64,000 nucleotides of DNA from Branchinecta lynchi (Eukaryota > Arthropoda > Branchiopoda > Anostraca > Branchinectidae), in the NCBI GenBank assembly GCA_023053575.1, contig JAKZAP010000015.1:12520142-12584141 (forward strand), written 5' to 3'. The position numbers were made by a program, and so were the translations under genes. Shown here piece after piece: positions 9,946 to 22,272 of this stretch; position 1 is the first letter of the stretch; each line of letters starts with the position of its first letter. The notes beneath the pieces are model-generated. The model searched no databases and had not been told where the DNA came from. It saw only the letters and a program-made list of their open reading frames with translations.

Positions 9946-10645
9946 CATTAATGATTGACGGGGACCTATCCAGAATGATACAAAACTATTAGACAATAGC
10001 AACTTTAGACTTAAATGGAACCAACAAAACAATGACAAATCATGTTTGTATCCTGACAATATGATCAATGTAGGATCATAGGAGCTATAAAATTGGCTCT
10101 ATCTTTATTTTCACTGAGTGACTTTGGGTTCTTGCCTGGTTCTTGCAATGTGCTAGCATTTCATCATAAAAAATAAAATGAAGTGTTCAATATGGGTCAT
10201 TTGAACAACACATTTGAATTTTGACATGATTAGTGGTTTATCTTAATCCTGTCAGTAAAGAGAGAGGAAATAGTGACATTGACTGTAGTTCTGAGTTAGA
10301 TAAACCTATTTCAAATATCTATAAAAACTAATTCAGGTCTATGGACATGGGTAGTTCTCTAAAAAAAATAAAGAAAAAATTACTTGCAATTTGTCTGGTC
10401 TTTCCTTGCCATCTTCCTCACATTGTGCTTGTTTATGAATACAAACAAGAAAAGCCGTGTGCATGGTGGCACAAAATAAACAGCTAAAAGGTGCTGCTGA
10501 ACTAATTTTCAGAGGGAAAATCACAGTGGACTTTGTCTGAAATCCTCTAAACTCTGGAATTCCCTGACTTTTCACAATGAGTTGGATAAACTTGCGCATC
10601 CACATTTCTTAGTTTGGAATCCGACGCGTAAAATCATGTTCCAAA
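9946..10645. other. Intergenic, one weak exon candidate
   Basis: On the minus strand a short frame reading AQCEEDGKERPDKLQ (about 10,388-10,435) ends at a possible GTAATT donor. It is isolated and short; I note it only as a candidate. No repeat structure is seen. Confidence 0.2.
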
Positions 10646-11918
10646 CAGTGTTGCCAGATGGTTGTAGTGGAATTGCGCATCCTCTTCCAAAAATGGCGCC
10701 CAATGGCGCATTTTTTCGTAAAACTGATTTCGTGCGTAAGGCAAAATTTTTTGGCGAAAGTGCGCCCAATTGGGCGCATTTTTGGCAAAATGCGATTATT
10801 TTATATTTTATAAACGTGATATAGCTTCTAGTATATAAGGTTGTGGCAGGGGGCATCAGAGACTCAAATTTCTGACATCTAGCCTCGGAAATGGCACTTT
10901 TCGAGGTGGGGGGTACCCACCACCAAATTTAAATTTGGACAATCAAATTTTGTAAAAAGACCACCCAATTTAAATTTGGACATTTAGTTTTCTGAATTTG
11001 ACCACCCAATTAAAATTTGGCAATATTCGTAAGAAAACGGAGACCACCCCAAAATAAATAGAAAAAGGAAGTTTACATTTTTTATTGCAGAAATTTTTGC
11101 TTATATAGGATAAATAAAGATAGAAAAAGTCATTTACATTTTTTTTCAACATTTTTTTTTGAAGATCCTGCTAGTCTTTGTGTTGTTATTTTAGGGATTT
11201 CAGGAAAAGAAACGCACCAGAATTCAAAATCCTCAAAAGGTGTGCGATTCATTCACAGATGATATTTACATACAGATACAGATGTTAAAGAAGAGTGAAG
11301 GTACTGTATCACTTATGATTTTTGTTGTAATGTGCATAGTAAGGAACAATTAGTCTAAGGGTCCCCTAAGTTCAGCTAGGACTAGCCTACAGGAGTGGTA
11401 CTCAACCTCGAATTTGTATAACCTCGAACTTGACCTGAAAATACTATAAGCTCTGCACAGTCCTAAATTTGTACTAGGTCATTGAGGGTGTCTTTCTTGA
11501 CAGTTAAGACTATACTGATCTTTCCTCTTAACCTTTTTAGGCACAAGTTCGAGGTTGTGAAAATGCGAGGATAGGTACCCCTCGTTTAGATTTACAACAA
11601 GGTAATCTGGAAAAGCATCAAGCATGCACAGTTTTGTGTAGTGCAGGCAGGATGCCAGGAAGTATGAGAGCAGTAATGGTTATCAAAAAGTGCAGTAATG
11701 TATCACAGTAGTCTAAGGCCCAACTTCCATTTTCCCCTCCCCTAACTGATAGGCTGATTAGCTGTGAGTTGGCTGTGAGTCAAGAGTTTCTAGAATGTCT
11801 CAAAAAGAAAAGTTAAGTAATAACAATGGAGAAATTTGAATATCAGTATGCCTTAATTCTTATAATTGCAGGCTATTGACTGGCTGTGGCCCACTCATAC
11901 ATAAATCTTGAATTCTTG

Positions 11919-12163
11919 GGCGTAGTGGTCCAAAGTCTGAGTATGCCCCAATGTATTGGCATGGTGCTTGTATGTTTGGGCACCATGCCCTGCAGCAATG
12001 CCATGATACCCTCTTAAATCTGTTTGAATAGCTAATTTCTACTTCAGATTTTCAATTCAACAGATTTTCATGGGGTATCATGCCATTCCTGCAGGGCATA
12101 CCCCCAAAGTATGAGCATCATGCCCTTACGTTGGGACATGCCTAGACGCTGGGACACCATGCC
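11919..12163. repeat. Foldback (hairpin) inside hAT-like copy 1
   Basis: Arms of about 90 nt (from GGCGTAGTGGTCCAAAGTCT to GCAATGCCATGATACC, and GGTATCATGCCATTCCTGCA to GGGACACCATGCC) are inverted copies separated by about 60 nt. GGCATGGTGC/GCACCATGCC words recur. The equivalent structure is at about 20,775-21,017 in copy 2, so it belongs to the family and is not a fresh insertion. It may be a nested MITE fixed in the ancestor. Confidence 0.6.
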
Positions 12164-14666
12164 ATAAAAAAAATGAGGATTTGTGTGGGACTGCCCTGGC
12201 CCCTGCACTTGAAGTTCACTTGCTTCATTCGAGCTTGGCAAAGCAAAGGAATTAATGCTTGATTTCTGCTGATTGTCATCATAAGCCTGTCCACTAGGCT
12301 AGACGAAATTGGCTGTAGTCGCAGCATAAAAAAAACAAACAAAAACAAAATGTATTCCTAAGGAAAGTGAACATTCAGTCAGTATAAAAGTAGATGCACT
12401 TAAGAGTCCATAAGCTAGCTTGAGAGGTTTGCAGATCTTGAAGGATCTGCAAAGGTTAACATAGCTTTTGTCAGTTTTTCGAGTCCACAGTTGTGTGATA
12501 ATTTTTATTTTAGTTAGGAATGTGTGAAATTGTTATGGCATCCACTGGGAATATTTCTTGTATTTGTCTGCCAAGTAGCCTACCTGAAGCCCAAACCGGG
12601 GCTATCTGGTACTATCTTATCTAGGTATGAATGAGACTCTTCAAATCTCTCAAACTACTCCTCCAGAATGATAAAACATTGTCTTACGTATTTAGGGCTT
12701 TCATAAAGTCCTGAAAGAATTGCACTTTGTGTACCACAAAGAGATTTATAGAAATATTTGAGCCACCACCTTCAAGTCAAAATATAAGCATCGTGAAAAC
12801 AGGCAATGGAGATCAACAATGTCAGACAAACAGACAAGAGTTTGTGAACTTGGGGATTCTTACTTCTTAGTTTAAGGAGAGGATGATGCTAATTTGCCTA
12901 CTTCATAGTCAAGCTTGTATTTGTCAGCATAAAAGTAGTTGTACCTAGAAGCTATTAAGAAGAAAGAGTCCATAATTAGCTTGATAGGTCAAGAGTAGGT
13001 TGTCACCATAAAAATACTTCTAAAACCATACAGCAGCATAAGTTTATTATCTTCTGAAGTTAGCTATTTGGGTCTAACTGGATGCTCTTTCCAGGGCATA
13101 GTCAGTGATCAAGTGATCAAGAAACATTACCGCCTGGACTAGCACCATCACTAATCAGCGATGGATGCAAAAGTAGGCTATCAGATAGTGTGACTAAGAA
13201 TGAAAGTCCAAGTTGAAAACAATGAAAATAGGAATATATAGAAGCTCCAAATTGTCTGCTAGAAGGAATAGGTGACGCCCATTCAATCATCAGCCAATGC
13301 AGTTTGAAGTCCAAATGGAAAATTTTCCTCTAAAGGATCTACGTATGGAAGCTCTAACTTGTCAGCAAGAAGGAGTAGGTGAACCCCATGCAGTAATCAT
13401 CATTCATTGGACCTTTAGGCCCAGAGCCAATAAGAGCACCTGACCAGGAGTCAAGTTCCCAATACTTAAGAATATTTAGCACTTCCAGAAATGTCAAGTC
13501 TAAGTGTAGTATAAGAAAGGCAGAGGTTGAGTATTAATTTGCACTCCGTCGATGAAACAGGTGTGCAACGGATTTATACTCAGCTTCTAGATACCATCAC
13601 CACTTTCCCGTTGTATCGTCTGGGAAGCCAGGAGTTCAAGGTTGGTCATGGAAGGCTGCGACACAAGAAAGTGTGTTGGAAATCTTTCGTGTTCATTTCT
13701 TTCCAGCATACAGACTGCAAATGGCTATAATATGATAGTGCTTTTCATAAAAGAGAGTCAGGTGTGCGACGCATATATGGTCACACTATCTTTCAAGCTT
13801 CTGAGTAACAGCGAGGACAGGCCGTTGACGGAACATATAGTGCTGAGATCTTGTGTACTCCTACAGTCTTCAGATAATCACAGACCATACAACTGTATTT
13901 AAAGCCAGTCTTGTAGAGCAGGATGACCAAGAATAAAGAGGTAGTTTTGGCAATGTATGAAGCAAAATAGAAGCATCTCCTTCATCTTTCGAGGGAGGGT
14001 CGACCTTGACCATTGACCATGCTACAGATTTCAGCACCAGTGACCATGACCTTGGATACCCGATCGCACTCATCGGTGGCTAGCGAATGTTTAGTTGCCT
14101 AAGTAAGGAATCTTCTTGATCTATACCAGTGTGGTCCTAACGTCAAGTGGTCAACGGAACATATCTGCTTTAATAGTCGGACCTGTCTCATGTGAACTTT
14201 CATGTCTATCTATCATAAGTGCTTTTATTGTGCCAAAGTTGACTTTAGATGCTGCATTGCTTTTACTTTTCATGGTCTTAGTGATGGAAGATTCCTGGTG
14301 TAATATAAAAAGCATCCTTTAAATCAAGCCATATCGCATTTCACTCCCTACAAACGGACAGATGCTTGACTTTATGTTTCAGTTGGTATATTGATGGATA
14401 GTATGACAGTTAATATTCTGATTGACACTCCTTCATTTGCGGTCAAGCCACTTCAGTTCAATTGCTCTCATTTGGAAGGATTTTAAAGTTTATCGATGCT
14501 TCTGTGACTGGCCCGTTGATTGGTCTTACCGTGATTCTTGCTTGATGTTACTTAACATGCAGCTAAGTATTGAATTTGGTGTTACATAATTCGTTGAAAC
14601 ACAATTAAATTACCCATTTCAAATCATATTATGTCTTCCAGACCCAGGTGCGAAGTACGTACTTAC

Positions 14667-14960
14667 TCACTTGTATCCAAGTATGAGGTTACAAGCTGTG
14701 CAGCTCTCCCTAGCGAAAGTAGCTGACGAACCAAGAATTGCCACGAATTTTGCTCTTTCGTAAAGGGCATCAGGAGTTGAAGCCAGGAGCGATTTCACCT
14801 GCTTGCGTGCCGGTGGAAACCTTCGATTCGCTCGAGTTTTTTTTGGCGTGCTCAGTGGTGCTAGGTTGGCCTGCGTGGGCAAGGTGTTTGTTCGCAGTTT
14901 CTTCCAGCCGGGCAGCGTGGTTGCGAGCAAAGCCTTCTTCACTTCGTCTCTTCTGTGCAA
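14667..14960 (-). CDS. Possible coding exon of the hAT-like element
   Basis: The minus strand is open for 97 codons with a basic, protein-like composition (EVKKALLATTLPGWKKLRTN, later RRFPPARKQVKSLL, then LYERAKFVAILGSSATFA). The frame runs into ATACAA|GTGAGTAAG, a good splice donor at about 14,672. GC content is clearly above the surroundings. The matching region in copy 2 (about 23,165-23,470) has indels that break this frame, so if it was a gene, copy 2 is dead. No domain is recognised; it could be an N-terminal exon of an element-encoded protein or a captured exon. Confidence 0.25.
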   Translation of the reverse strand: MHRRDEVKKALLATTLPGWKKLRTNTLPTQANLAPLSTPKKTRANRRFPPARKQVKSLLASTPDALYERAKFVAILGSSATFARESCTACNLILGYK

Positions 14961-15289
14961 ATTGCCCAGACGAGGTCAGTCGACGATTCTTGACTAATGA
15001 GGCCATACGTCATATTTTTGGGAGGTTTATAAACTTTGAATCCAAGCTGACCATTGAACTTCTTTCGATTTCGGGACGATCGTTGCCTTATTTCTTTATT
15101 GCTGTCTCCGGGGGGGGGGGGGGGGGGGTCATGAGGTCCAATGAGACAGACAGTGAACCCTGAGTTCTTCGTAACTGAACTAGAAATGCAACGCCGGTCT
15201 TCTCTCAGACTCCGCATTCCAACCTGAGTGGGTGGATGCTTGATGGTGTATATTCAAAAGGCAGAATCATTAGGAAACAAGACTAAATT

Positions 15290-16322
15290 TCGATGGGATC
15301 CCAAAATTTTAATATTCGCTCCAAATAAGTCTTGAACGGACTTCTTAAACATTTTTACTTTTAAAATTAGTGACAGATTAAGGCCGATGGTAATAATTGA
15401 GAAAGACCAAGTTTGTATTTGACAGTGCAAAACGGATAAGCCAGATGAATTTCACCAAGTTCAGATGTTTTCAGATATCCATTTTGCGTCTGTCAAATAT
15501 TCAGATACGGATTCAGCATATGGGTTACTCTATAGCCTACAATACGTCGTATATCCTTCCATCCTTACTTCTGGGCAATTTTTGGTTTCGACCGGATCCC
15601 GGACAAACTGCTTTTCTGGCAAAAAATTAAAGCTCAAAAATGAATTCAGCATGTCTCCTTGCCCCTACATCGAACCTCTGATCTTTTTGTTTAATCTTCA
15701 GATTAAACTTCTACTTTTAACAAATTTTCCGGTTTCAGCCGGATTCCGAGAGATCTATGTGTCCGGTGAGAAAATGATTGTCATATACGAATTCAGCATG
15801 TCTTCTTACCCGCAAATCGAACATCTTATCAAATTTAAAGAAGACTTTTTATTTAAACAAAGTCTCCGGTTTTGGCCGGATTCCGGCCGAACTAATTGTC
15901 TGGCTAGAAATAATTTTCATATTCGGGCTCAGCACGTCTCCTTGCCCCTAAAATGAACCTCTAATCAACTTCAGATTCAACTTTTACTTTTCACAAATTT
16001 TCCGATTATCGCCGGATTCCGGGTGAACTATTTGTCCGGCGAGAAATCTTAGAGAAATGTCTCCTTACCCCTAATTCGACTATTACATTAGCTTTTAAAA
16101 AGTATTTGCTCCTCCTTAATTTCTAACCCCTCCCCCGCCCCTAAATGTCGGGCTACATAGCCCATATTCGAAGTTGACCTGAGGTCTAAAGAGTCCTGGT
16201 GCCAAGTTTGATCAAAATATCTCAACCCCTTCGAGACTTATCGTGCTAAAAGACGGACAGACGGACAACTTTTGCGATGTCATAGGTATCCCTCCACTTA
16301 GCGTTTTTGGATCCTAAAAAAC
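15290..16322. repeat. Minisatellite element, family A, in hAT copy 1
   Basis: It starts TTTCGATGGGATCCCAAAA and ends with GACGGACAGACGGACAACTT, then TTTGCGATGTCATAGGTAT and a decayed GGATCC hairpin. Between lie several degenerate units of about 135 bp centred on GGCCGGATTCCGG...GAACTA...TGTCCGG and TTCAGCATGTCTCCTTACCC. The same architecture occurs at 36,648-37,840 and 40,421-41,879. hAT copy 2 lacks this insertion at the homologous place. Confidence 0.6.
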
Positions 16323-17075
16323 GAATAATATATTCGACTGTCTACCGTACATTGGTATCTAGCTTACCCAATTCCCCATTGAGAAGGTTTTCTGTCCATT
16401 TGGGGAACCTTTTGGTATATCTTGGCTAAAATACCACTTTAATTAAGCTCCTTTGGTTGAAATATCTTTGAGATTAGGCCATATTGGCTAAAATGTTGTT
16501 TAATTTAAGCTTATACCCTTACATTCTCATAAAAGACCACCCAATTGAAATTTGGACCTTTTGATTCTGGCAAAAGACCACCCAATTTAAATTTGGATCT
16601 TTTGATTCTGGCAAAAAGACCACCCAATTTAAATTTGGAACCTTTTGATCTGGCTAAAGACCACCCAATTTAAATTTGGACATTTTCTGAAAAAGGGACC
16701 ACCCCACGGGGGCTTAATGTCGGAAATTTTAGTCTCTGCTGCCCCCTGGGTTGTGGTCGACTAATTTTTCCAGTTGCCATTGACTTGTTGCAACAGACTT
16801 TTTCAACCAGACGCTTGCGAAAATACGGTAGAAAATACTCGATTCTTCAATTGGGGGTTGACAGTATGACAGTTTGACAGTATAACAGTTAAAAAAATTA
16901 GACAGACAAACTTCAAAAGCTCAAACTAATCATCGAAGCAGCTAAATGCGGCTTCGTCATTTTCACGTGCTTCAGCAGGGCTTTCCGGATATTCGTAATT
17001 TTTTTAAAGTGAAGCGCCGCATAGTGGAGAAGGAAAATCAGCATCCTTGCAACATTTGTTCTGGTTATGAAACCA

Positions 17076-17201
17076 TCACCGAACAATCAAAAGACTGTTC
17101 GACATTTCAGTTTGCATTCCGTTTCTCAACTTGGTCTTTGCAATGTTCATCACTGAGAATACCCGTTCGACGAAGGCGTTGAATAGCGGCAAACTCATAA
17201 T
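17076..17201 (-). pseudogene. hAT transposase C-terminal (dimerisation) remnant
   Basis: The minus-strand frame reads IMSLPLFNAFVERVFSVMNI then AKTKLRNGMQTEMSNSLL before a stop. The pattern LP-x-x-NA-x-VERVFS-x-x-N-x-x-KTKLRN is the conserved C-terminal hAT dimerisation motif of many animal hAT transposases. A stop codon lies directly upstream and nothing of the zinc finger or the catalytic core remains, so it is a fossil. It lies within the outer hAT element (10,646-17,469), which supports that assignment. Confidence 0.8.
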
Positions 17202-17589
17202 CTACAAAGCTGCACTCGCTATGTCCAGAAATGACAAACTACATTCAAAACGCGCGATTGTTCTTTTGGGAAAAAACAAAACAAGGCAGGAAGTGTGAAA
17301 TGCCGTTTCTGACGGGTTTGTAGCAGGCAACCGAAAACGCGCCCAAAAGCGCCAGTTGAGTTCCAGGATTACGCCCAAAAGTGCGCAGGCGCATTTCTGG
17401 AGAAAATATGCGGCACGGAATTTCAAAATGCGCCCAAATGGCGCAATTGCGCCCAATCTCGCAACACTGGTTGCCAACGCTGTGAAAGAAAAGGTACCAG
17501 AAAACTCCCGAAAAATGTACCACTGAAAGCCACTGACCCAGAAATTGTACCGTGTACCAAATTATTTTCAGCGTGTTGGGCTCAAGAGG

Positions 17590-18240
17590 GCACACAGGGG
17601 TGGTCCGAACGGTGGGTGAGGGGGGTGATTCCCCCCCCCCCCCTGCCTTTTGCCAAGTCGCATCAGTCGCTTATTTTGGCCTCGCCGAGGTCCCAGGCAT
17701 TAATTTTAATTAAAAACAATCCGAGTCGTTTAAAAAAAAATGTCACTTTTGGCTCTGCCCAGCTTCAGTCGTAAAAACCCGTCCCTAAAGACCAGCCGAG
17801 TCGTTTAAACCAGGTTGCATAACCCCGTTAGGTCGGAGACATGATTCAGGGTGGCAGCTATTCGGCTACCTGTTCTACTCCCAGGTAATTTGTATCTGCC
17901 TCACTTAGGTATCAGCCGTTTATTTTGGCCTCGCCAAGGTCCCGGGCATTCATTTTAATTAAAAACAATCCCGATTTGTTTAAAAAAAAGTTACTTTTGG
18001 CTCTGCCTAGCTTCAGTTGTAAAAACCCGTCCGTAAGACCAGCCGAGTCGTTAAAACCAGGTTATATAACCCCGTTAACAGGGTATATAACCCCGTAAAC
18101 GGGGTTATGTTCATGTTCATGATTCAGGTGGAAGTTATTCGGCTAACTGTTCTACTTCCATGTGTGTATCTGCCTCACTTAGGTCTTTAAGATTTTAGCC
18201 TGTCAAAATTACTATAGGTTAGTTGTTAAAGTGAAGTCTG
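17590..18240. repeat. Tandem dimer of about 252 bp units after a C-tract
   Basis: Two units start at about 17,661 and 17,912 with TTATTTTGGCCTCGCC(G/A)AGG. Both run through GGCATT-ATTTTAATTAAAAACAATC, CTTTTGGCTCTGCC, TAAAAACCCGTCC, AGACCAGCCGAGTCGTT and AACTGTTCTACT to GTATCTGCCTCACTTAGGT. The second unit carries extra ATAACCCCGTTAA repeats (about 18,065-18,105). A 14-C tract precedes the dimer. The family is unknown. Confidence 0.55.
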
Positions 18241-18289
18241 ACTCGATAACACCGATATAGTGATATTCCTTATAAACCAAAAGTGAGAA

Positions 18290-18587
18290 ACTTTTTTTTG
18301 GGGGGAGCAAGGTATTTACCGACTGGCTGGTAATTTTTACCGGTTTTTTTTTGCGGAAAAAACGACTGTTTTGACGAGAAAATCGACTAATTTCAAGAAA
18401 AACCGACCGTTTTTAAGAAACGACTTTTGAAAAACCGACTGTTTTGAAGAAAAATTGACTGTTTCCGAAAAAAATTGACTGTTTTTACGAAAAATCGTGG
18501 CGCTTCGTGCCGATTCAGCTATTTTTTACCGACTGTCCGACAAAATTGGGGGGGGGGGCGTCCCCCCCAAACGTGATGCCCCTGAAT
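18290..18587. repeat. Poly-G repeat with ACCGACTG short tandem array
   Basis: Roughly ten copies of a (A)AAAACCGACTGTTTT word of 20-30 bp lie between 18,340 and 18,510. They are followed by a G-tract, a C-tract and the end ACGTGATGCCCCTG, the inverse of CAGGGGCATCACGT, similar to the start at 2529. This resembles one terminus of a CAGGGGC-type hAT-like element. The opposite terminus was not found. Confidence 0.45.
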
Positions 18588-19344
18588 GCTAGTGTCAAAG
18601 TACATGTGAATAACCTAAATTCCTAAAATTCAGGATACGCATACTACTCGAAAATGATCTTTTGTGCTTATTCTAAATAAGTTATTTACTAAATAAGTAA
18701 ATAAGTGATGTGCTCTTTCATAAGTTATTCTAAATGCGAGCTTCTTGTTCTTCATTTGCTGTGTATAGCACTGCTGTCGCGTATTGAGGCTCGGACCTAA
18801 TTTCGTGATAAGGTCGCAGATGAAGATTGACGCAGATATAAACCTTTCAGATGTGCTTGTACATGCTGCATTGGGGAAAGATATAGTGTTTCTATCGGGC
18901 GAAAGACGTAAGTTTGTTTCGTCAATGAATCGGTGTTTACACAGAACGAATCAAATTCTGCAAACCAGTTTTAAGTTGCAATTTTTCAAATGTAGCGTTA
19001 CCTGTTTTAGTTTTCGTCATGAAAGTACAGTTTGTCGAATGACAAATAAAAGGGTACGGTGCACGATACTTTCATCATGAAACAAAAGTACATCAAAACT
19101 AAACCCGAAAAAAAAGAAGCAACTCAAGTCTCGTCGGCGAACAGACGCCTTTTCTTATCTGTAAACTCCTGTCGGGCGAAGACCAAAAGCTTGTTACGTC
19201 CTTAAATCCGATTTTTTTTTTTAAATGCACTGGCAAACCTGTTTTCCTCCTTTCGTTTCTGAGGAAGTGTGTTTTTTAACGTCTGATCAAATCTACTTTG
19301 TTTTCGATCTGCAATATTTTGTCACTTTTTCCGATGGACAGAGT
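18588..19344. other. Degenerate repeats, no gene
   Basis: The segments around 18,895 and 19,170 repeat (A)TCGGGCGAA-AGAC, and 19,220-19,310 recurs at 19,590-19,700 (ACTGGCAAACCTGTTTTCCT, then TCGTTTCTGA). This is a diverged tandem repeat interrupted by the MITE at 19,345. Similar GCCCGAC words are at 53,840-54,450. A 98-codon frame at 18,784 has no recognisable content. Confidence 0.35.
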
Positions 19345-19517
19345 CAAGGCGGTATCCAGGGGGGTGGTAGGGGGTTGCCCCCCCCCCCCGAAACATACAA
19401 AAATAATCATCTGTATAGGCTTTTCCCTTTGATCTGTGTCTTTTTGTACTTTTTTGTCCGACCCGCAAGCAACCCCCCCCCCCCCCCCAAAAAAAAAAAA
19501 TCCTGGATACGGGCCTG
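19345..19517. mobile_element. 173-bp hAT-type MITE with exact TSD
   Basis: The left end CAAGGCGGTATCCAGG and the inverse of the right end, CAGGCCCGTATCCAGG, form a 16-bp TIR with three mismatches. The flanking octamer GACAGAGT is duplicated perfectly (19,337-19,344 and 19,518-19,525). C-tracts sit just inside both ends. There is no coding potential. Confidence 0.85.
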
Positions 19518-22272
19518 GACAGAGTCGTTATTTCATAGCTATTCTTTACTTTTCATCTTACGCGTCATTTATCCATAAATCCGGGTTTCTTTTTCAATGA
19601 ACTGGCAAACCTGTTTTCCTCGTTTTGTTTCTGAATAAGAGTGTCTTGAACGCAAAAATTACTTTTTTTGCTATTAATTCGCAACAAATCTACTTTGTGT
19701 CTGCTCTGTCAACATGTTATCGAAAAAAGAGAGTCACCCCCTTGCAGGGGGCAGCAGAGACTCAAATTTCTGACATGTAGCCTCGGAAATGTCACTTTTC
19801 GGGGAGGGGGGTACCCACCATCCAATTTAAATTTGGACATTGCAATTTTGTGAAAAGACCACCCAATTTTAATTTGGACATTTGGTTTTCTGAAATTAAC
19901 CACCCAATTAAAATTCGGCAATATTCGTGAGCAAACGGAGACCACCCCAAAATAAATAGAAAAAGGATGTTTACATTTTTATTGCAGAATTTTTTGCTTA
20001 TCAAGTACAAATAAAAAGAGAAAAAGTCATTTACATGTTTTTTCAACATTTTTTTTTGAAGATTCCGCTGGTCTCAGTATTGTTTCTTTAGGGATTTCAG
20101 GAAAGAATCTCGTCAGAATTTGAAATCCTCAAAAGGTGTGCGAATCACTCAAAGATGACATTTACATACAGATACAGATATTAAAGAAGAGTGAAGGTAC
20201 TGTATGATTTATGTGTATAGTGAGAACTTGACTAGGCTAAGGATTCCCTAAGTTGAGCTAGGACTAGCCTATATGGGTGGTACCCGACCTAGAATTTCTA
20301 TAACCTCGAACTTGAACTGAAAATACTTCTAGCAAACTTCCGCACAGTCCTAAATTTATCCTAGGTCATTCAGGGTGTCTTTCTTGACAGTTAAGACTGC
20401 ACTGGTCTTTCCTCTTATTATTTTTAGGCACAAGTTTGAGGTTGTAAAAGTTTGAGGTTTGGTACCTCTCCTGTAGACTGCCTGTAGATTTACAACAAGA
20501 TAATCTGGCAAAGCATCAAGCATGCACAGTTTTTTATAGTGCAGGCAGGATGACAGGAAGTATGAGAGCAGTAATAGTTATCCAAAGGTGCAGTAATCTG
20601 AATGCATCCCAGTAGCAACAGGCTGTCACAGGTCCAACTTCCAATTTCTCCTCCCCTAATCTGGGAGTTTTTAGAATGTCTCGAAAAGAAAATTAAGTAA
20701 TAACAATGGAAAAATTTTAATATCAGTATGCCTTAATTCTTATAATTTCAGGCTACTGAAATACTGAGTTCTTGGGAATAGTGTCTCAAAGTCTGAGCAC
20801 ATGCCCCAATGCATGGGCATGGTGCTCGTATGTTGGGGCAGCATGTCCTGAAGCAATGCCATGGAACCCCCTTTTTAAAAAGCTAATTTCCATTTCAGAT
20901 TTTCAATTCAACAGACTTTCATGGGGTATCGGGCCATTCCTGCAGGGCATGGTACTCCCAATGTATGAGCACAATGCCCATACGTTGGGGCATGCCTAGA
21001 GGTTGGGACACCATGCCATAAAAAATGAGGATTTGTGTGTGACTGGCTTGGCTCCTGCACTTAAAGTTCACTTGCTTCATTCGAGCTTGGCAAAGCAAAG
21101 GAATTAAAGCTTGATTTCTGCCCATTTGTCATCATAAGCCTGTCCACTAGGCTAGAGGAGATTTGCTGCAGTTTTAGCTCGTCCAGAATGACAAAACATT
21201 GTCTTATACATTTAGGACTTTCCAAAAATCCGGAAAGAATTGCACTTTGTGTACCAGAAAGAGATTTACAGATGGCAAAATATAAGCATCACAAGAACAG
21301 GCAATGCAGCTCACAATGTCAGACAAACAGACAAGAGTTTGTGAACTTAGCAATCCTTACTTCTGAGTTTAAGGAGAGGATGATGCTAATATACCTACTT
21401 CTTAGTCAAGCATGTAGTTATTGTCATGTCAGAATAAAAGTAGTTTATACCTTGAAGCTATTAAGAAGAAAGAGTCCATATATTAGCTTGATAGGTGAAG
21501 AATAGGTTGTCACCATAAAAATACTTCTAAAACCATACAGCAGCATAAGTTTATTATCTTCTGAAGTTGGCTATTTGGGTCTAACTTGACGTTCTTTCCA
21601 GGGCATAGTCAGTGATCAAGAAACAGTACCGCCTGGACTAGCATCATCGGTAACTCAGCGATGGATACAGAAGTAGGCTATCAGATAGTGTGACTAAGAA
21701 AGAAAGTCCAAGTTGAAAAATTTAAAATCATGTGGAATATATAGAAGCTCTATAAGTGTCTGCATGAAGGAATAGGGGACGCCCATTCAATCATCAACCA
21801 ATGCAGATTGAAGTCCAAATGTAATATTTTCCCCTAAAGGATCTACATATGGAAGCTCTGCCTTGTCAGCAAGAAGGAGTAGGTGAACCCCGTGCAATGT
21901 TCGTTATTCATTGGACCTTTAGGCCCAGCGCCAATAAGAGCACCTGACCAGGAGTCAAGTTCCAATGCTTAAGAATGTCAAGTCTGCTTATAGTGTAAAA
22001 AAGGCAGAGGTGGAGTATTAAGTGCAATCAGTCTATGAAACAGGTGTGCAAAGGAATTATACTCAGCTTCCAGATACCATCACCACTTTTTCGTTCCTTC
22101 TGGGAAGCCAGGAGTTCGAGGTTGGTTATGGAAGGCTGAGTCACAAGAAAGTGTGTTGGAGATATTTCGTGTTCGTCTCTTTCGAGCATATAGACTGCAA
22201 AGGGCTACAATATGATAGTGCTTTTCATGACAGAGAGTCAGGTGTGCGACACACATATGGTAACACAATCTG

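Larger units (their letters stand above)
10847..16748. mobile_element. Large hAT-like element, copy 1 (5.9 kb)
   Basis: The ends are CAGGGGGCATCAGAGACTCA and its inverse at the right (inverse reads CAGGGGGCAGCAGAGACTAA), an inverted repeat of about 32 bp. The exact 8-bp TSD GGTTGTGG lies at 10,839-10,846 and 16,749-16,756. Inside both ends are arrays of ACCACCCAATTTAAATTTGG words (2-3 at the left, 4 at the right), typical of subterminal transposase-binding repeats. The interior matches copy 2 (19,745-24,870) in order over several kilobases, including a foldback (11,919-12,163) and a possible minus-strand coding segment near 14,667-15,006. No transposase was recognised, so it is probably non-autonomous or has an unrecognised gene. 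It carries a minisatellite insertion at 15,290-16,322. Confidence 0.8.
10646..17469. mobile_element. Decayed hAT element, host of a nested insertion
   Basis: The left end CAGTGTTGCCAGAT and the right end, whose inverse is CAGTGTTGCGAGAT, match at 13 of 14 bases. The flanking octamers GTTCCAAA and GTTGCCAA agree at 6 of 8 positions, as expected for an old TSD. Both subterminal regions are rich in GCGCCCAATTGGGCGC-type palindromes. A transposase C-terminal remnant lies at 17,076-17,201. The body is split by the 5.9-kb element at 10,847-16,748; without it about 0.9 kb of this element remains, so it is an internally deleted copy. Confidence 0.6.

Noticed and set aside
13870..14073. Frame conserved in both hAT-like copies taken as transposase
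   Set aside because: No DDE, zinc-finger or BED pattern; amino-acid conservation does not exceed what shared recent ancestry would give.
14738..15163. 141-codon plus frame in hAT-like copy 1
   Set aside because: Antisense shadow of a GC-rich segment whose minus frames look more protein-like; broken in copy 2.
15413..15437. GACAGTGCAAAACGGATAAG as a further nested MITE
   Set aside because: Only one end matches the TIR of the 27,601 element; no inverse end was seen nearby.
17590..18587. One hAT element from CAGGGGTGGTCC to GATGCCCCTG
   Set aside because: The two ends do not form an inverted repeat beyond CAGGGG and no 8-bp duplication flanks them.
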